Source: Spirochaetia bacterium
GTDB lineage: Bacteria; Spirochaetota; Spirochaetia; Sphaerochaetales; Sphaerochaetaceae
NCBI GenBank assembly: GCA_009929055.1
Contig: SABI01000106.1
Span: 1-8,459 of the forward strand
Length of the DNA: 8,459 nucleotides
Reading direction: 5' to 3'
Part shown: piece after piece, positions 5,857-8,459 of the stretch
How positions within the stretch are numbered: position 1 is the stretch's first letter
How the letters are laid out: every line of letters starts with the position of its first letter
Notes under the pieces: model-generated
Database searches by the model: none
Told to the model about the DNA's origin: nothing
What the model saw: the letters and a program-made list of their open reading frames with translations, nothing else
Position numbers and translations under genes: made by a program

Positions 5857-7122
5857 ATGAAGCCCTATATTCCACGCGTTATCGATACATTGCTTGACGA
5901 ATATTTAGAGACATTTGGTGCTGTAACTATTCAAGGCCCTAAATGGTGTGGCAAAACTACGACCGCGGAGCAAAGGGCAAAGAGCATCATTCGATTTCAA
6001 GATCCAGATCAAGCCCAAACCAATAAGATGATGGCGGAACTTAATTCCTCTTACCTATTGGAGGGTGACTATCCCCGACTCTTGGATGAATGGCAGGTTG
6101 TGCCGTCTATCTGGGATGCTGTGCGGCTCGCTGTCGACAAAAAGCAAAAAGAGGGAATGTTTATCCTCACTAGTTCTTCTGTTCCGGTAGACGAGGGCAT
6201 CCATCACTCAGGTACTGGAAGGATAAGTCGTTTGGTTATGAGACCGATGAGTCTTTATGAATCCGGTGAGTCAAATGGTTCAGTATCACTTTCTTCTTTG
6301 TTCTTATCCTCAGATCCTATCACTCCCCAGAAATCAAATATTACCATCCCGCAGCTTGCTTTCTTGATGAGTAGGGGAGGTTGGCCTTTTTCACTCGAAA
6401 AATCAGAGAAAGCAGCCCTGTTGATCGCCCAGGAATATCTCGTTTCATTGGCTGAAAGTGAGGTTTCTAGAGCTTCTGGTTCAAAGAAGAATCCTCAAAG
6501 AGTATTGCAGTTAATGCGTAGCTATGCTAGAAACATTTCCACACTTGCTTCGAATGAGAGCATTATGGAGGACATACGGGCAAATGATCTTTCATTCTCA
6601 GAATCAACATTCTATGAATATATCAATGCACTGCAACGACTGTACATTATTGAAGATGTCCCGGCTTGGAATCCTGCTGTTCGTTCAAAGACAGCGATTC
6701 GCTCCCGTTCCAAGCATGAACTATCGGATCCTTCTCTTGTTGTTGCAGCAATGGGGATGAGCCCGGAGCGACTGATTCAAGATCTTCCCTTCATGGGGTT
6801 TGTATTTGAGACCCTTTGTATTAGAGACCTTCGGGTTTACTCGCAAAGCATGGGAGGTTCAATCTCCTATTATCATGATCGCTACAACTTGGAGTGTGAT
6901 TGTGTGCTCCATTTGCGTGATGGAAGGTATGCTCTTATTGAATGCAAATTAGGAGGAAGTGGAATCGATGAGGGTGCTAATCATTTGCTTGAACTCAAGC
7001 ATCTCATTGAACAACACCATATGCAGGCTCCCTCTTTTCTTATGATTCTTACTGGATCAGAGCTTGCCTATGAGCGATCCGACGGTGTGAAGGTTATTCC
7101 GATTGGTTGCCTAGGGGTGTAG
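5857..7122 (+). CDS. AAA_14 / DUF4143 family ATP-binding protein
   Basis: The protein has 421 residues, close to the usual 400-450 for this family. The N-terminal AAA domain has Walker A GPKWCGKT (27-34) and the family's Walker B LLDEWQ (75-80). A sensor-like LTSSS (104-108) stands where LTGS is typical, followed by GTGRISRLVMRPMSLYE with its conserved arginines. The C-terminal DUF4143 region keeps the PD-(D/E)XK-like residues E318, E346-x-D348 and E362-x-K364, with a basic helical linker between. No membrane segment or signal is visible. The family is widespread in accessory regions and often attributed to toxin-antitoxin or defence islands, but no biochemical role is firmly established, so the substrate is unknown. 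The start is supported by AAGGA at 5843-5847. The gene appears to stand alone, with its promoter partly in an IS-like repeat. It is full length and likely functional. Confidence 0.88.
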   Translation: MKPYIPRVIDTLLDEYLETFGAVTIQGPKWCGKTTTAEQRAKSIIRFQDPDQAQTNKMMAELNSSYLLEGDYPRLLDEWQVVPSIWDAVRLAVDKKQKEGMFILTSSSVPVDEGIHHSGTGRISRLVMRPMSLYESGESNGSVSLSSLFLSSDPITPQKSNITIPQLAFLMSRGGWPFSLEKSEKAALLIAQEYLVSLAESEVSRASGSKKNPQRVLQLMRSYARNISTLASNESIMEDIRANDLSFSESTFYEYINALQRLYIIEDVPAWNPAVRSKTAIRSRSKHELSDPSLVVAAMGMSPERLIQDLPFMGFVFETLCIRDLRVYSQSMGGSISYYHDRYNLECDCVLHLRDGRYALIECKLGGSGIDEGANHLLELKHLIEQHHMQAPSFLMILTGSELAYERSDGVKVIPIGCLGV

Positions 7123-7338
7123 CGTTTTCAGTTGTAGGTCGATGACGGAGCTCCTCATCAAGGAGAATGCGATCCCGTCTTGAATTCGTTACTCCCAACA
7201 ACCCCAAAAACCCCCCGAGGACAGAGGAATGCTTACGCTTCCTCGCCCATCAAGTCTTGAGCATGTACTGATCAAGAACCTCAGGATTGTCCCTGATCAA
7301 CTGAAGGAGCCTCTGGGACAGGCCTTCAGATCTCCAAT
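7123..7338. other. Region without a confident gene; possible lost N-terminus of the DUF1492 gene
   Basis: A good ribosome binding site, GAGGA at 7217-7222, precedes ATG 7229 by about seven bases. The frame from that ATG overlaps the downstream gene in another phase. Its first 30-odd codons (LEHVLIKNLRIVPDQLKEPL) could be the helical N-terminus of the downstream DUF1492-type protein, displaced by a frameshift. A 13-codon ATG frame at 7142-7183 is not supported. Nothing else was recognised. Confidence 0.35.
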
Positions 7339-7629
7339 ATGCCCAAGGCATCACCAGCTCACCGTTCTGCAATTGAGGAAGCCGTGGTTCGCATTGTGGA
7401 TATTGAGACTGAAGTTAACAACTGGATTGCACAGTTGATGACACTGAAGAAAGAAATTGGAGAATCAATACATAGCATTAACAGCATGAAGTGTGAAACT
7501 ATTCTTGAGATGCGCTATCTCACCTTTATGAGTTGGGAGGAGATTTCAGCACAACTTGGGTGCAGTAAGGACTATATTTATCACCTGCATTGGAAGGCGC
7601 TGGAGTTGGTGAGGGTTCCTGCAAGTTAA
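7339..7629 (+). CDS. DUF1492 / sigma-70 region 4-like phage regulatory protein, probably N-terminally truncated
   Basis: The 96-residue frame matches the central and C-terminal part of phage DUF1492 proteins. It has SNMPKASPAHRSAIEEA at the usual SDMP-x-SP motif, a coiled helix VVRIVDIETEVNNWI, the charged LMTLKKEIGE, then a sigma-region-4-like helix-turn-helix EMRYLTFMSWEEISAQLGC with the recognition helix SKDYIYHLHWKALELV. Phage members are about 130-140 residues and begin with another 35-40 helical residues, absent here in frame. The frame is open upstream only to 7297, and there is no ribosome binding site before ATG 7339. Related proteins act as late-operon transcription activators or have unknown roles near phage packaging genes. 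No other phage gene is present, so this is a prophage orphan, possibly a pseudogene. The family call is solid; function is doubtful. Confidence 0.7.
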   Translation: MPKASPAHRSAIEEAVVRIVDIETEVNNWIAQLMTLKKEIGESIHSINSMKCETILEMRYLTFMSWEEISAQLGCSKDYIYHLHWKALELVRVPAS

Positions 7630-7658
7630 ACACGAAATACTAGAATATTTGAGCTATT

Positions 7659-7806
7659 ATTCACCATAAAGAATTAACAAAACGACTTAGCACTTTAAAT
7701 TCAGAAGTCTATAGATGTTTACAAAGCTAACTATCCTGATCGCATGTCTGACACAGCCCCTATCACTGATGGTATCTATAATGCAAAGAAATATTTGGAG
7801 TCAAAG
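7659..7806 (+). pseudogene. 5' remnant of an unidentified gene, possibly uracil-DNA-glycosylase-like, with a frameshift
   Basis: Two abutting frames read as one protein. The frame at 7662-7716 gives HHKELTKRLSTLNSEVYRC, and the frame from about 7720 gives YKANYPDRMSDTAPITDGI, then YNAKKYLESK. Removing one T from the run at 7718-7720 joins them as EVYRC-YKANYPDRM without a gap. The layout (N-terminal helix, YK-x-NYP-x-RM, P-x-TDGI, Y-x-KYL-x-SK) resembles from memory the start of a uracil-DNA-glycosylase-superfamily group, but no catalytic motif is included and I hold this lightly. There is no ATG at the expected start; an ATT at 7659 stands in its place. Coding similarity ends at about 7806, where reverse-oriented DNA begins. 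Confidence 0.45.
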
Positions 7807-7908
7807 GTATACGGAATTCTTGTCGTATATCTGGTTCAGAAGAATTTCGAGCGCCTCAGCATCGGAAGGCCCCTCGACGATTACGAACACAATTTTTTTA
7901 CGAGCCAC
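7801..7908 (-). pseudogene. Truncated TOPRIM-like partner protein, first 35 codons only
   Basis: On the minus strand GTG at 7908-7906 opens a frame reading ARKKIVFVIVEGPSDAEAL, then EILLNQIYDKNSVY, ending at TGA 7803-7801. The beta-strand followed by EG-x-SD-x-EAL is the signature start of TOPRIM-fold nucleases and DUF4435-like proteins. The start overlaps the end of the upstream ATPase gene by 11 bases, indicating translational coupling of an ATPase-TOPRIM pair, a layout known from OLD- and Gabija-like defence modules. The last residues before the stop coincide with the junction to the plus-strand gene remnant at about 7806, so everything after the first TOPRIM strand and helix is lost. The true gene would be several times longer. 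The start and motif are clearly visible; the exact family is inferred. Confidence 0.65.
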
Positions 7909-8459
7909 AGTATTCTCCAGCCTCCCTGAACGCGAGCGCTATTTCAGCATTGTTCGTCTGCTCATAGAGTTCCTCATCCTGTTCCCCGAGCATGATGTCC
8001 CTGAAATAGAAGTCGCGGAGATTGTTGTTCTCTTTGACGTTTGTCATGCGAACATAGCGCTTGTGAGGATTTGTAGTTGTGAAGGCAATGAATCCTCGAT
8101 CCAACGTTTCCAGTGGGCGGAGATTATGCGAGGTGAAGATCAGCTGTCCCTTTCCCCTCTCTGAGATGATGCTGAGCAGTTCTCCAAGAAGATATTCGAA
8201 GACCCCAGAGTCAAGCTGATCTATGGCGACAGTGATTGACGGTTGATTGTAGACAACGATGAGAAGCTGGAGAATGGAGACGATCTTCTTGATGCCTTCA
8301 GATTCATACTTGAGAGGAATTTCCCGGTTGTTCTTGTGGGACATTAGCTGGATCCGGCTTCCTTCCTCTCCATTCTCAAGAACCTGCGTCCCCAAATCCT
8401 TGAAGTGAATGGTAAGTCCGGGGATTATCTGCTCCAGTACCACATTCATGGTCTGGATG
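7898..8459 (-). CDS. AAA/ABC-type ATPase, C-terminal part (5' end outside window), Walker B E-to-Q
   Basis: The minus-strand frame is open from the window edge to TAA 7900-7898, so the Met at 8449-8447 is internal or uncertain. Visible elements are an ABC-like signature region (IPLKYESEGIKKIVSILQLL), the Walker B strand SITVAIDQLDSG, and the H-loop LIFTSHNLRPLE. A C-terminal tail DFYFRDIMLGEQDEELYEQ then leads to ALAFREAGEY. These mark a RecF/SMC-like AAA_15/AAA_21 ATPase. The Walker A part lies beyond the right edge. In Walker B the residue after the Asp is Gln (codon 8218-8216) where the catalytic Glu is expected, which would trap or cripple ATP hydrolysis. The gene is followed, with an 11-base overlap, by a truncated TOPRIM-like gene. 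It probably belonged to a two-gene ATPase plus nuclease defence-like module, now defunct because the partner is cut. Confidence 0.75.
   Translation of the reverse strand, partial: IQTMNVVLEQIIPGLTIHFKDLGTQVLENGEEGSRIQLMSHKNNREIPLKYESEGIKKIVSILQLLIVVYNQPSITVAIDQLDSGVFEYLLGELLSIISERGKGQLIFTSHNLRPLETLDRGFIAFTTTNPHKRYVRMTNVKENNNLRDFYFRDIMLGEQDEELYEQTNNAEIALAFREAGEYCGS

Noticed and set aside
7744..7929. Plus-strand frame of 61 codons as an intact small gene
   Set aside because: Only its first 21 codons look genuine, as part of the frameshifted remnant; the rest is antisense to the TOPRIM-like fragment.
7715..8164. Plus-strand frame of 149 codons
   Set aside because: It is antisense to the ATPase and TOPRIM-like fragment over most of its length, crosses the deletion junction, and its product lacks family features.

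Overview
ORGANISM AND CHARACTER. The window is bacterial accessory DNA of low to moderate GC. The large left gene and the intergenic DNA are AT-rich. The ATPase genes on the right are more balanced in base composition and look as if they have a different history. The mix of families (AAA_14/DUF4143 ATPase, RelB/DinJ antitoxin, phage DUF1492 regulator, IS21 remnants) resembles accessory islands of host-associated spirochaetes such as Sphaerochaeta/Treponema, or of Firmicutes. I cannot decide the taxon from this window. No rRNA, tRNA or core metabolic gene was seen.

LAYOUT. (1) 1-440: a possible C-terminal end of a gene entering from the left, then an AT-rich intergenic zone with an 11-bp inverted repeat, a weak hairpin and a TATAAT promoter box. 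(2) 441-4667: one very large intact gene of 1408 codons. It encodes an N-terminal RelE/ParE-like toxin fold, a complete UvrD/Rep-type superfamily 1A helicase, and about 670 residues of TPR-like alpha-solenoid. This is the most interesting object in the window and a candidate anti-phage or toxin-helicase effector. (3) 4893-5270: left end and 5' part of a decayed IS21-family element. (4) About 5399-5671: a broken RelB/DinJ antitoxin. (5) 5733-5810: three 23-bp tandem repeats ending in TTGACA, possibly the outer end of another IS21-like element, which now appears to supply the -35 box for the next gene. (6) 5857-7122: an intact AAA_14/DUF4143 ATPase. (7) 7339-7629: a phage-type DUF1492/sigma-region-4-like protein that probably lost its N-terminus by frameshift or deletion. 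(8) About 7659-7806: the frameshifted start of a gene that may be uracil-DNA-glycosylase-like. (9) 7801-8459, minus strand: the 3' part of an AAA/ABC-type ATPase whose Walker B glutamate is glutamine, overlapping a TOPRIM-like partner cut off after 35 codons.

HOW THE PARTS RELATE. Only two genes look complete and probably functional: the RelE-UvrD-solenoid protein and the DUF4143 ATPase. The rest is a graveyard of insertion sequences, toxin-antitoxin, phage and defence-like genes, truncated at visible junctions (near 5240-5260, 5670 and 7806). This is typical of a genomic island under repeated insertion and deletion. The big fusion gene is uninterrupted over 4.2 kb inside this decayed setting, which suggests it is under selection.
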